64,000 bases of DNA from positions 1 to 64,000 of the forward strand of contig NZ_JAKFHA010000012.1 in the NCBI RefSeq assembly GCF_021502675.1, in the 5' to 3' direction. The stretch's first letter is position 1; each line of letters opens with the position of its first letter. Of this stretch, positions 1 through 8,089 are shown one piece after another. The notes beneath the pieces were generated by a model. It ran no database searches and had not been told where the DNA came from. It saw nothing but the letters and a program-made list of their open reading frames with translations. Source of the DNA: Yinghuangia soli (GTDB lineage: Bacteria > Actinomycetota > Actinomycetes > Streptomycetales > Streptomycetaceae). Position numbers and translations under genes: made by a program.

Positions 1-2
1 AC

Positions 3-1019
3 ACGGTGGTGTGGAAGCCGTCGCCGACGCAGACGGTGGCGGCGTGGCATCTGATGCGGTTGCTGGAGGAGGCGGGGCTGCCGCCGGGGGTGATCAACAT
101 GCTTCCGGGCGACGGCATCGCCGTCTCGGACGTCGTGCTCGAGGACCCGCACCTGGCCGGCATCCACTTCACCGGATCCACCGCGACCTTCAGGCACCTC
201 TGGTCGCGCGTCGGCGCGAACATCGACCGCTACCGCGCGTACCCGCGGATCGTGGGGGAGACCGGCGGCAAGGACTTCATCGTCGCGCACCCGTCGGCCG
301 ACCCGGCGGTGCTCAAGACCGCGATGGTGCGCGGCGCGTACGAGTACCAGGGCCAGAAGTGCTCCGCCGCCTCCCGGGCCTACATCCCGCGTTCGCTGTG
401 GAACAGCAGCTTCCGCGACGAACTCGTCGCGGAGATCGAGGGCCTCTCGATGGGCGACGTCACCGACCTGTCGAACTTCATGGGCGCGGTGATCGACGAC
501 CGCTCCTTCGCCAAGAACAAGGCGGCCATCGACCGGGCGCACGCCGACGACCGCGTCGACGTGGTCGCGGGCGGCACCTACGACGACAGCGTCGGCTACT
601 TCGTCCGCCCGACGCTGCTCGTGTCCGACGACCCGGAGCACGAGATCTTCCGGGACGAGTACTTCGGCCCGATCCTGGCCGTCCATGTCTACGACGACGC
701 CGACTGGGAGCCGATGCTGCGCCAGATGGAATCGGTGTCGCCGTACGCGCTCACGGGTGCGGTGATCGCGCAGGACCGGGCCGCGCTGGCGCAGGCCACC
801 GAGCTGCTGCGGTTCGCGGCGGGCAATTTCTACCTCAACGACAAGCCGACCGGTGCGGTGGTCGGGCAGCAGCCGTTCGGCGGCGGGCGGGCGTCCGGCA
901 CCAACGACAAGGCCGGGGCCGCGCAGAACCTGATGCGCTGGACCAGCACGCGCACCATCAAGGAGACCTTCGTCCCGCCCACCGACTACCGCTACCCGCA
1001 CATGGGCGGCGGCAACTGA
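3..1019 (+). CDS. pruA: L-glutamate gamma-semialdehyde dehydrogenase (1-pyrroline-5-carboxylate dehydrogenase), 3' part
   Basis: The frame is open at the left edge, so the start is outside the window; about 338 C-terminal residues of a protein usually near 540 are present. It is an aldehyde dehydrogenase: the conserved glutamate region GETGGKDF and the catalytic cysteine in GQKCSAASRAYIP are both visible, and the end PFGGGRASGTNDKAG...RWTSTRTIKE is typical of the PruA branch. The family oxidises glutamate semialdehyde to glutamate with NAD+ in the second step of proline breakdown. In actinomycetes it usually sits beside proline dehydrogenase, which would lie to the left. A strong hairpin follows the stop. 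The family assignment is firm; the exact substrate is inferred from the PruA-like C-terminus. Confidence 0.9.
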   Translation, partial: TVVWKPSPTQTVAAWHLMRLLEEAGLPPGVINMLPGDGIAVSDVVLEDPHLAGIHFTGSTATFRHLWSRVGANIDRYRAYPRIVGETGGKDFIVAHPSADPAVLKTAMVRGAYEYQGQKCSAASRAYIPRSLWNSSFRDELVAEIEGLSMGDVTDLSNFMGAVIDDRSFAKNKAAIDRAHADDRVDVVAGGTYDDSVGYFVRPTLLVSDDPEHEIFRDEYFGPILAVHVYDDADWEPMLRQMESVSPYALTGAVIAQDRAALAQATELLRFAAGNFYLNDKPTGAVVGQQPFGGGRASGTNDKAGAAQNLMRWTSTRTIKETFVPPTDYRYPHMGGGN

Positions 1020-1073
1020 TCCAGCCGGCAGGCCGGTTCGCGGCTGGCGGCCGCGAGCCGACCGGCGCCGCAA

Positions 1074-1122
1074 CGCGCTGATGCGGGGAGGATGCCATGG
1101 GCATCCTCCCCGCATCAGCGCG
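1074..1122. terminator. Bidirectional terminator, 23-bp perfect stem
   Basis: Arms 1074-1096 and 1100-1122 are exact reverse complements around a 3-nt centre (ATG). The element lies between the stop of pruA and the stop of the convergent gene at 1150, so it can end both transcripts. There is no U-tract, as is common in high-GC actinomycetes. Confidence 0.8.
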
Positions 1123-1149
1123 TTCGGCTGTTCCGCAGCGGACCGGCTG

Positions 1150-2097
1150 CTACCCGGCGGCCTTGAGGTACGTGATGCGCAGGGACACGCTGAGCACGGA
1201 CGTACCGAGAGGGCGGTTGTCGTTCGAGACGACGTCCGTGGCGTCCGGCTTCTCGATCGAGTCGGCCGAGACGACATCGAACTGCAGGGGACGCTGGCGG
1301 CCGTCGAACGGCACGCCCACGGACACGTAGTCGCGCAGCTGGGCGTCGAGTTGGCGCTCCATGACCTGCGCCCCGTTGGTGGACGGGGTGGGCTTCTTCG
1401 TCGGCCGGCCGGCCGCCTTGGCGGCGGCGATGGCCTCGGCCCGGGATATGAACTCCGCCTCGGGGGAGGTCTCGGTCAGGCGGCAGCCGGGCTCCCGGAT
1501 CTTCTTCGCGTTCGCGTTGAGCCGGTCCGTCGCCACCGGCAGGCCGGAGACGGCCGAACCGGGCCGCGGCGGGCAGTCGCTCGCGTCGATGTCGTGCTCG
1601 GCCCGGTCGTGCGCGTACAGGCCGAGGGCCTGCAGCGCGTCCGCGACCTGGCCGATCTTCTCGGCGCGCGGTCCCGGGCCCACGTAGTACTGCACGACCT
1701 CGCGCTGGCAGGTCACCACGTCGTAGCGGGCCCCGGAGGCCAGCCAGCCGCCGAGCCGCTCGCTGCCGCAGACGTCCGAGACGCTGCCGGTGCGCGCCTG
1801 GAAACCGGCCGCGGCCAGCTCGCGGGCGAGCTTGGCGAACGCCTCGTCGATGTGCAGGGTGGCGGCTTCCCGGGCCTGCTTGGCGGCCGCCGACCGGGCC
1901 ACCTGCTCGACGTCCGGCGGCGACTCGTCGGCCTGCGACTCCGGCAGGGAGAACAACCCGTAACCCACGAACGCCGCGATGGCCACCAGCATCGCGACAA
2001 TGGCGCCGGTGGCACCTCGGGCGAAGCGGAGTTTGAGGCGGAGGTGTTCGTCGCGGCCCTTCGATTCAGGTACCGCGCGGTCGGCGTCGTTCACCAT
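1150..2097 (-). CDS. Unknown membrane-anchored protein with extracytoplasmic domain
   Basis: I do not recognise this 315-residue protein. A charged N-terminus of about 30 residues (MVNDADRAVPESKGRDEH) precedes one hydrophobic segment (about residues 31-52, ATGAIVAMLVAIAAFVGYGLF), so it is probably a type II anchored protein with most of its length outside the cell. The outer part has an Ala-rich amphipathic stretch (about 60-110) and four cysteines in its middle (DVCGS, VVTCQR, SDCPP, PGCR) that could form disulfides. It lies 60 bp downstream of the membrane gene at 2158-2853 on the same strand and is likely co-transcribed with it. Only a weak ribosome site (AGGAT) precedes the ATG at 2097; a GTG is the next codon. 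Confidence 0.6.
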   Translation of the reverse strand: MVNDADRAVPESKGRDEHLRLKLRFARGATGAIVAMLVAIAAFVGYGLFSLPESQADESPPDVEQVARSAAAKQAREAATLHIDEAFAKLARELAAAGFQARTGSVSDVCGSERLGGWLASGARYDVVTCQREVVQYYVGPGPRAEKIGQVADALQALGLYAHDRAEHDIDASDCPPRPGSAVSGLPVATDRLNANAKKIREPGCRLTETSPEAEFISRAEAIAAAKAAGRPTKKPTPSTNGAQVMERQLDAQLRDYVSVGVPFDGRQRPLQFDVVSADSIEKPDATDVVSNDNRPLGTSVLSVSLRITYLKAAG

Positions 2098-2157
2098 GGC
2101 ATCCTGACATGCCGCCGTCCCTGGCGGGCCAGGGCCCCCGGACCCGGAAGGCCGCGG

Positions 2158-2853
2158 TCACCGCAGAAACCGGTCCGCCTTGCGGCGCTCCTGCTCTTGC
2201 CCCTGGCCCTGCTCCAGTTCCTTCTCGTGCCCTTGCCCCTGCCCCTGCCCCTGCCCTTGTCCCTGCTCTTGCTCGCGGTCCGGGCCCAGGTACACGTCCA
2301 GGTCCGGATTCTGCGGCGGGGCGGGGTCCTCCTTGGGCCACAGCGTGTACGTGAGCGCGATCAGGCCGTTGATGCCCGCGATGTAGAGCGTGCGCACCTG
2401 GGTCTCCGACAGGGCCTCGGTCCGCGACGCGTCGCCGACCATCCAGATCGCGCCTTGCAGCAGGGTCAGCGCGATCGCCGCGGCGAGGGCCGTCATACCG
2501 GCCAGCTTCCATTCGTGCTTGGCCCGGGCGGAACCGTAGCGCGGCGGCTTGGCCGGCTTGGGTCCGCCCGCGAACCGGTACGCGAAGTGCCGGTCCGCCC
2601 ATTGCACCAGGTAGTGCCCGTACGCCACCGAGAAGCCGATGTACGCCGCGGCCAGCCCGTGCGTCCAGTCCGCCGTGGCCCCGCGGCGCAGGTCGGCGAC
2701 CGTCGCCGCGAGCAGCACGACGTCGACGACCGGCACCGATGCGAGCACCACGTTGCTGACCTTGCGCAGCCGCAGGACGTAGCGGACCACCAGCCCGAGC
2801 GCGAGCAGAACCCAGAAGCCCACCTCGCATGCCACCACCACACTGACCAGCAT
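2158..2853 (-). CDS. Unknown multi-pass membrane protein with Gln/Glu/Gly repeat tail
   Basis: This is a 231-residue protein of unknown function. Hydrophobic segments near residues 3-22, 35-55, 68-82, 120-145 and 158-178 suggest four or five membrane passes. The ATG at 2853 was chosen because AAGGAG stands 7 nt upstream and the first membrane segment begins directly after it; the frame stays open much further upstream but without coding character. The last 40 residues are a low-complexity tail (about residues 194-222) of alternating Gln, Gly and Glu, encoded by a hexanucleotide repeat. It is probably the first gene of a two-gene unit with 1150-2097. Confidence 0.65.
   Translation of the reverse strand: MLVSVVVACEVGFWVLLALGLVVRYVLRLRKVSNVVLASVPVVDVVLLAATVADLRRGATADWTHGLAAAYIGFSVAYGHYLVQWADRHFAYRFAGGPKPAKPPRYGSARAKHEWKLAGMTALAAAIALTLLQGAIWMVGDASRTEALSETQVRTLYIAGINGLIALTYTLWPKEDPAPPQNPDLDVYLGPDREQEQGQGQGQGQGQGHEKELEQGQGQEQERRKADRFLR
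2188..2274. repeat. Hexanucleotide repeat tract (Gln-Gly/Glu-Gln coding)
   Basis: Degenerate units of the type CCCTGC/CCTTGC repeat more than ten times here. Read on the minus strand they encode alternating Gly-Gln and Glu-Gln near the C-terminus of the membrane protein at 2158-2853. Units are multiples of three, so copy-number changes would alter tail length without a frameshift. Confidence 0.75.
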
Positions 2854-2872
2854 CGCGGGACTCCTTGATCCA

Positions 2873-2899
2873 TCGGGTTGCTCGGGTTGCTCGGGTTGC
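2873..2899. repeat. Three tandem 9-bp units upstream of a membrane gene
   Basis: The unit TCGGGTTGC occurs three times in tandem, 20 bp upstream of the start codon at 2853, in the 287-bp divergent region shared with the histidine kinase gene at 3141. It could be part of the leader or a protein binding array. Confidence 0.6.
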
Positions 2900-3140
2900 C
2901 CGGTCGGCGAACCGTTCGCCGTCCTGCTCTTCCAGGCTTCCGTCCGGACCGCCCCGCGGCGTCGTCGGCGGCGACGATCGTGCGCTGCATACTTCGATGT
3001 ACGCCGCGTCACCTCGGACACGCCCCGCAGAGGACGGCCCGGCATGCCGGGCCGTGATGCGATGGGACCCGCACCGAACGGGAGCAAACGGGAGCACCGG
3101 ACCGCAGCGCGCGGCGGCGGCACGAGACGAAAGAAGGGGC

Positions 3141-4355
3141 ATGGCACGCACACGCCCGCATCGCCACGACTTCGCCATCGCCGCGGCCGGCCTGGTCGGC
3201 GGCCTGGCGCTGTGGGCGTTCGACATCATCAACGAGCAGACCGGCCTTCCGACCTCGTGGACGCTCCTGCCGCTCGGCGCCATGACGGCCGCCGAGGTGA
3301 TGCGCCGCGCCGCCCCCCGCACGGCCCTCGGCATCGGGTTCGCGGCGCTCATCGCCGACCAGTTCCTCGGCTCGAACGTGGCGACCATCGTGATGTTCAC
3401 CGACGTCGTCTACGCCGCCACCCTGTACGGCCCGATCAAGCTGGCCCGCCGCCTGGCCCCCGCCTCGGTGATCGTCACCGTGGTCGCCACCGTCGTCACG
3501 CTCGGCGTGGTGCGCAGCCCCAAGGGGCTCATCGTCGGGGTGTTCGCCGGGCTGGTCACGCTGACCCCGTGGTGGACCGGCTGGGTCGTCCGCTCGCACC
3601 GCGATGCGGCCGCCGCGGAGCGCCTGCGCGCCGAGCAGATCGCGCTGCTCGCCGAGATGGACCGCCGGGCCGCGGTCGAGCAGGAACGCGCCCGGATGGC
3701 CCGGGAGCTGCACGACGTGGTGGCCAACCACCTCTCCGCGATCGCCATCCACTCCACCGCCGCCATGTCGGTGGCGGCCGGCGACCCGGACGCCACCGCG
3801 CGGGCGCTCGGCGTGATCCGGGAGAGCAGCGTGCAGGGCCTGGCCGAGATGCGGCGGCTGATCGGGCTGCTGCGCACCAGCGGCGGCGGGGAGGCGGCGT
3901 TCGCCGGGGACACGGACGGCCCCGCGGCCGCCGTACCGCGGCTCGACGCACTCGACGGACTCCTGGCCCGTGCCTCGCGCAGCGGCGCGGACAGCGGCCT
4001 GCGGTTCTCCCTCGACGACCGGCGGCCGAACGGGCGGCCGCTGCCCGCGCCGGTCGAGCTGGCCGCCTACCGCATCGTCCAGGAGTCCCTGACCAACTGC
4101 CTCAAGCACGCCGCGCCCGGCCAGGTGACGGTACGCCTGACCGAGGGCGGCGGGGACCTGGTCGTCGTGGTGGAGAGCCCGTACGCACCGGGCCCGGTAC
4201 CCCGCGCGCCGGGTGCGGGTGCCGGGCTGGCCGGCATGCGCGAGCGGGTCACGCTGCTGCGCGGCGCGTTCGAGGCCGGCCCGGCCCGGCTGGATTCCGG
4301 GGCCTGGCAGGTCCACGCCCGGTTGCCGCTGGGCGATCCCGAGGAGACGGCATGA
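3141..4355 (+). CDS. Two-component sensor histidine kinase (NarL/DesK type)
   Basis: The 404-residue protein has five or so hydrophobic segments in residues 12-150, then a short coiled stretch and a HisKA_3 dimerisation domain with the phospho-acceptor His191 in ARELHDVVANH. A HATPase domain follows (N box around AAYRIVQESLTN, G box around GAGLAGMRERV). It should sense a membrane or envelope signal and phosphorylate the response regulator encoded 34 bp downstream. The ATG at 3141 was chosen over longer frames because it has AAGAAGGGG just upstream and directly precedes the membrane region. The ligand cannot be told from sequence. Confidence 0.9.
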   Translation: MARTRPHRHDFAIAAAGLVGGLALWAFDIINEQTGLPTSWTLLPLGAMTAAEVMRRAAPRTALGIGFAALIADQFLGSNVATIVMFTDVVYAATLYGPIKLARRLAPASVIVTVVATVVTLGVVRSPKGLIVGVFAGLVTLTPWWTGWVVRSHRDAAAAERLRAEQIALLAEMDRRAAVEQERARMARELHDVVANHLSAIAIHSTAAMSVAAGDPDATARALGVIRESSVQGLAEMRRLIGLLRTSGGGEAAFAGDTDGPAAAVPRLDALDGLLARASRSGADSGLRFSLDDRRPNGRPLPAPVELAAYRIVQESLTNCLKHAAPGQVTVRLTEGGGDLVVVVESPYAPGPVPRAPGAGAGLAGMRERVTLLRGAFEAGPARLDSGAWQVHARLPLGDPEETA

Positions 4356-4389
4356 GCCGCACGGGCACGGCAGAGGGAGAGGGGAAGGC

Positions 4390-5133
4390 ATGAGCACCGC
4401 CGCGGAGGGAATCGTGCGCGTGGTGGTCGCCGACGACCAGGCCGCGGTCCGCGCGGGCCTCGTCATGATCCTGGGGGCGGCCCCCGGGATCGAGGTGGTC
4501 GGCGAGGCCGCGGACGGCGAGGAGGCGGTCCGGCTGGCCCGCGAGCTGCGGCCCGACGTGGTGCTGATGGATGTCCAGATGCCCCGCATGGACGGCGTGG
4601 CCGCGACGCGCGTGGTGGCCTCCGAAGCCCTTGCCGATGTGCTGGTGCTGACGACCTTCGACCTGGACGAGTACGTCTTCGGGGCGCTCCGCGCCGGTGC
4701 GGCGGGCTTCCTGCTCAAGGACTCCGATGCCGCGACGCTGACCGAGGCGGTCCGCCTGGTGGCCCGCGGCGAGGGGATGATCGCGCCGGCCGTCACTCGG
4801 CGGCTGATCGCCGCCTTCGGTGCCGAGACGGGCCGCGGCGGCGGCCGCGCCCGGGCCGAACTGACGGCAGCGGTCGCGGCCCTGACGCCGCGTGAGCACG
4901 AGGTCCTGGTGTGCCTGGGCCGCGGGATGTCGAACCTGGAGATCGCCGAGCACCTGGCGATGGCCGAGGCGACGACCAAGACGCACGTCAGCCGGATCCT
5001 GCCCAAGCTCGGCGTGCGCAGCCGCGCGCAGGCCGCGGTGGCCGCCCACGAACTGGGCCTTCTCGACGGCGCCGACGACACAGCCGGCACCCCCGGCATC
5101 TCCGCCGGCCCGGAGGAGCCCGGCCGGCCGTGA
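4390..5133 (+). CDS. LuxR/NarL-family response regulator
   Basis: A 247-residue protein with a receiver domain (acidic pair DD at 15-16, phospho-acceptor Asp61 in VVLMDVQMPRMDG, conserved Lys in FLLKDSD) and a C-terminal GerE/LuxR helix-turn-helix (ALTPREHEVLVCLGRGMSNLEIAEHL). It is the cognate partner of the kinase at 3141-4355, with 34 bp between them and a GGGGAAGG ribosome site. Targets are unknown; the hydrolase 50 bp downstream is one candidate. The receiver-HTH linker (about 145-160) is rich in Arg and Gly. Confidence 0.92.
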   Translation: MSTAAEGIVRVVVADDQAAVRAGLVMILGAAPGIEVVGEAADGEEAVRLARELRPDVVLMDVQMPRMDGVAATRVVASEALADVLVLTTFDLDEYVFGALRAGAAGFLLKDSDAATLTEAVRLVARGEGMIAPAVTRRLIAAFGAETGRGGGRARAELTAAVAALTPREHEVLVCLGRGMSNLEIAEHLAMAEATTKTHVSRILPKLGVRSRAQAAVAAHELGLLDGADDTAGTPGISAGPEEPGRP

Positions 5134-5183
5134 GCTGCCGGGCGGCGTGATCATCGGCCGACCCGAGATGGTTGACTGTGTTT

Positions 5184-6047
5184 ATGAAACTGCCTGCCTC
5201 GGGCGAGGGTGACGTGTCTCCGGCCGTGCACCACCTGGTGAAGGGTTCCGCGGGCGGCGTGACCGCGTTGTTCGCGCACGCCACCGGCTTCCACGGACGC
5301 GTCTGGGAACCGACCGCACGCCGGCTCCCCGGCATCGACGGCCATGCCCTCGACCTGCGCGGACACGGGGACACCGTGATGCCGGAGGGCTACGACTACC
5401 CGTGGGCGGCGTTCGGCGACGACATCCTCGCGGCCGTCGACGGTCTCGGCCGCTCCGGCGCCGGCACCGGCTCGGGTCCCGTCGTCGGCATCGGCCACTC
5501 CTGCGGCGGCGCCGCGCTGGTGCTCGCCGAGGCGGCGCGGCCCGGCACGTTCGCGGGCCTGTGGCTGTTCGAGCCGGCCGCCTTCCCGCCGCCCGCGCCC
5601 GGCGAGGTCCAGCACAACCCGCTCGTGGAGCCGACCAAGCGCCGCCGCCCGGCGTTCCCCGACCGCTCCGAGGCGCTGCGCAACTACACGTCCAAGTCGC
5701 CGATGGACGCATTCGACCCCGAGGTCCTCGCCGCCTACGTCGAGCACGGCTTCACCGACGAAGGCGACCACGTCCGCCTCAAATGCCGCCCGCTCGACGA
5801 GTCGCAGGTCTACGTGTCCTCGCTGGTCGCGAACGTCTACGACGCGATGGCCGAAGTCCGCTGCCCGGTCCTCCTCGTCCAGGGCGCCGAGACCCCGTCC
5901 GGCCGCTTCGGGAAGCTCACCTCCCAGTTCCCGGACGCCCGGCTGGAGGCGCATCCGGACCTGTCGCACTTCGGGCCGCTCACCCACCCGGAGCGCATCG
6001 CCGCGTCGATCCGGGTGTGGCTGGAGGGGCTCGGCACCCGGATCTGA
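5184..6047 (+). CDS. Alpha/beta hydrolase
   Basis: A 287-residue alpha/beta-hydrolase fold protein. Visible elements are the oxyanion region FAHATGFHGRVWEP, the nucleophile elbow GHSCGG with the catalytic serine, a late acid in the PVLLVQGAETPSG strand region and the catalytic His in DLSHFGP. No signal peptide is present, so it should act in the cytoplasm on an unknown ester, lactone or C-C bond substrate. The start is uncertain: ATG 5184 is preferred; TTG 5172 and GTG 5178 are in frame and no clear ribosome site separates them. The SnoaL-like gene follows after 55 bp. Confidence 0.85.
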   Translation: MKLPASGEGDVSPAVHHLVKGSAGGVTALFAHATGFHGRVWEPTARRLPGIDGHALDLRGHGDTVMPEGYDYPWAAFGDDILAAVDGLGRSGAGTGSGPVVGIGHSCGGAALVLAEAARPGTFAGLWLFEPAAFPPPAPGEVQHNPLVEPTKRRRPAFPDRSEALRNYTSKSPMDAFDPEVLAAYVEHGFTDEGDHVRLKCRPLDESQVYVSSLVANVYDAMAEVRCPVLLVQGAETPSGRFGKLTSQFPDARLEAHPDLSHFGPLTHPERIAASIRVWLEGLGTRI

Positions 6048-6102
6048 TGGTGTGTCAGACTCGGGCGGTGGAGCGACGGGGGCCGAGCACGAGGAGTACG
6101 CG

Positions 6103-6684
6103 ATGACGCCGACCAGCGCCGAGTCCCCGCAATCCCGACCGGGCGCCGCGGCCGCCGACGGTCCGGCCCGACTGGCCCGCCTGGAGGCTTACGAGGACAT
6201 CAGGCAGCTCGCCGCCCGCTACGCCCTGGCTCTCGACAGCCGCGACGTGACCGCACTGACGTCGCTCTTCGTCGACGACGTGCAGACCGGCGACGGCGGC
6301 GTGGGGCGCGAGGCGCTCGCGACGTGGTTCGACCCGGTGCTGCGGCCGTACGGCATCACCTTCCACCTGATCGGCAACCACGTCATCGACCTGGTCGACG
6401 AGGACCACGCCACCGGCGTGGTCTACTGCCGCCCCGAGCACGAAGTCGGCGACCTGTGGGTGGTCATGCCCATGCAGTACTGGGACCGCTACGAACGCCG
6501 CGACGGCCGCTGGTACTTCCGCAGCCGCAAGCCCAAGGTCTTCTACGCCGCGGACGTCCTCGAACACCCGCTGCAGGTCCCCGGCCGCTACAACTTCCCC
6601 GGCAACCCGCTGATCACCGCCGCCGAGCTGCCCGAGAAGTGGGCGTCGTGGCAGGAGTTCTGGTCCCGCACCGGCAGCGAGTAG
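6103..6684 (+). CDS. SnoaL-like / NTF2-fold family protein
   Basis: A 193-residue protein with the SnoaL_4-type opening LEAYEDIRQLAARYALALDSRDV..LTSLFVDDV and the cone-shaped NTF2 fold pattern through YERRDGRWYFRSRKPKVFYA. Relatives are small-molecule dehydratases, cyclases or hydroxylating-dioxygenase-like subunits; the substrate is unknown here. GAGGAG at 6091-6096 places the start at ATG 6103; a GTG at 6052 would add 17 poorly conserved residues. Its position after the alpha/beta hydrolase suggests a two-step conversion of one compound, which is inference. The gene ends 5 bp before the convergent stop at 6690. Confidence 0.8.
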   Translation: MTPTSAESPQSRPGAAAADGPARLARLEAYEDIRQLAARYALALDSRDVTALTSLFVDDVQTGDGGVGREALATWFDPVLRPYGITFHLIGNHVIDLVDEDHATGVVYCRPEHEVGDLWVVMPMQYWDRYERRDGRWYFRSRKPKVFYAADVLEHPLQVPGRYNFPGNPLITAAELPEKWASWQEFWSRTGSE

Positions 6685-6689
6685 GCGCC

Positions 6690-7583
6690 TTACGCGACCC
6701 CGTCGTCCGGCTCACGCGGCAGTTCGCGGCCGGTGAAGTCGCGGACCGGGCCGTACCGGTGCCGGGCGGCGGCCGCGGCGCCGTCCGCGGCCGCGCGTAC
6801 CCCGGCCGCCAGCAGCAGCGGGTCCCGGCCGGCCGCGCGCACCATGTGCAGGCCTACCAGCGTGGCCGCGTCCGGTAATTGCCCGGCCGGCACCTCGGCG
6901 CCGGCCGGCACCGCGGGCAGCAGGCCCCGTGTCAGGGACAGCCAGCTGCCGGCTATCGCCCGCACCATCAGCGCCTCGGGATCGACGCGGTCGGCCGGCC
7001 GCCGCGGCCACAGCCGGGTCTCCAGGATCGGGACATACGGAAGCGTCAGATGCCCGGCCGGCAGCCACGGCCCCACATGCGCAAGACCGGTCCGTGCCTC
7101 GGCCTCCGACAACCGCCCCTCGCGCACTTCACGGGCGGCGGCCGCCGCGGCGTCGAACCACCAGGTGAGCCACACCCCGGCGTACTGCGTCGCCAGACTC
7201 GGCCCCCAGGTCGCCGCGGTGAGCGGTGTGACCCGGTCGGACGGGTCGATGCCGACCGGGAGTTCGAACATCAGAAGCCCGCGCGCGGCGGGCAGCACCT
7301 CCGCGGCAAGGGGCAGGCGAAGGTCCACCGATGCGGACAGCAACGCGCGTACGGCGACATCGTCGAGGGCGTACGCCGGCCCCTCGGCGACCCGCTGGAC
7401 CTGCACATGGGCCATGCGGGCGGCCTGTTCGGCAGGGGAGGCATCGCGCCATTCGGCCGGGGCCATCGACCGGGCGCCGTGCGCGATCATCGCGGCCCAG
7501 TGCCGGGGCGCGCGCTCCACCAGGTAGGCAAGGAAGCGCGCGCGCCGGTCCGCACACCGTTGTGCAGTCCAAGTACCGGGCAT
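6690..7583 (-). CDS. Conserved actinobacterial protein of unknown function
   Basis: I do not recognise a defined domain in these 297 residues. The protein is alpha-rich, without signal peptide or membrane span. The segment LPAARGLLMFELPVGI followed by a short polar region and a Trp-rich stretch (GVWLTWWFDAAAA) resembles a family of hypothetical actinobacterial proteins with an LLxFExP-type motif, but I cannot name its role. It starts at ATG 7583 without a visible ribosome site in an A+T-rich stretch, so the message may be leaderless. It is transcribed divergently from the B12 riboswitch and cobN. Confidence 0.6.
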   Translation of the reverse strand: MPGTWTAQRCADRRARFLAYLVERAPRHWAAMIAHGARSMAPAEWRDASPAEQAARMAHVQVQRVAEGPAYALDDVAVRALLSASVDLRLPLAAEVLPAARGLLMFELPVGIDPSDRVTPLTAATWGPSLATQYAGVWLTWWFDAAAAAAREVREGRLSEAEARTGLAHVGPWLPAGHLTLPYVPILETRLWPRRPADRVDPEALMVRAIAGSWLSLTRGLLPAVPAGAEVPAGQLPDAATLVGLHMVRAAGRDPLLLAAGVRAAADGAAAAARHRYGPVRDFTGRELPREPDDGVA

Positions 7584-7636
7584 ATCTATGAAGTTAGACC
7601 CAGATAGTTGCTCACGGGTAGTTTTCGCCCAATTTT

Positions 7637-7649
7637 CCTAATCGTTAGG
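7637..7649. promoter_or_regulatory. 13-bp perfect palindrome in A+T-rich intergenic island
   Basis: CCTAA-TCG-TTAGG lies in the only clearly A+T-rich stretch of the region (about 7580-7660), 54 bp upstream of the unknown gene at 6690-7583 and about 160 bp before the B12 riboswitch. The position suits an operator or promoter for either direction. No regulator can be assigned. Confidence 0.45.
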
Positions 7650-7804
7650 CAAATGTAGGCAGTGCACGGCGGAACGGTCGTCGACTCCCGCCCACCGGGT
7701 CCTCCGCCCCGCCCGCACCGGGATCGGCCGGAATCGACGCCTCGTCCGTCGACTCGGACACATCGGGCGCCGGCGACTTGCAGGAGCGTCGCGGGCTACG
7801 CGAT

Positions 7805-7945
7805 GCTGACCCCGCACCGGCCACCGCCGGTGCGGGGAGGGCGTGGCCAGGAAGCCGGTGCAAGTCCGGCACGGTCCCGCCACTGTGACCGACCGTGCGG
7901 CGTCCTCGGACGACCGCCCGGACGGGAGTCAGGAACTGCGCGTCC
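7805..7945 (+). promoter_or_regulatory. Cobalamin (B12) riboswitch upstream of cobN
   Basis: The conserved B12-box core is present: GCCGGTGCAAGTCCGGCACG at 7854-7873 followed by GTCCCGCCACTGTGA, and the 3' element GGAGTCAGGAACTGCG near 7925-7940. A perfect 10-bp hairpin (7811-7820 with 7827-7836) opens the element. Binding of adenosylcobalamin is known to shut down expression of such leaders. After the core, a GGGG/CCCC stem (7963-7976) and about 110 nt lead to the cobN start, so control could be at translation initiation. The rest of the 7584-8089 gap holds only the palindrome listed separately and promoter sequence. Confidence 0.93.
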
Positions 7946-8089
7946 TACCCCTGTTGTCCGATGGGGCGAGGACCCCGGAGAGGCGCGCACAGTGACGGCT
8001 TCGTCGTGCCCGCAGGCCCGTATCCGCGTACGCATATCCGCGTGCCCGACCCGCACGGCCACCGCCGCCCGCGGCGCGGGGGTGGCGAA

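Noticed and set aside
2873-2899. Three 9-bp repeats as a CRISPR-like array
   Set aside because: The units are directly joined without spacers and too short.
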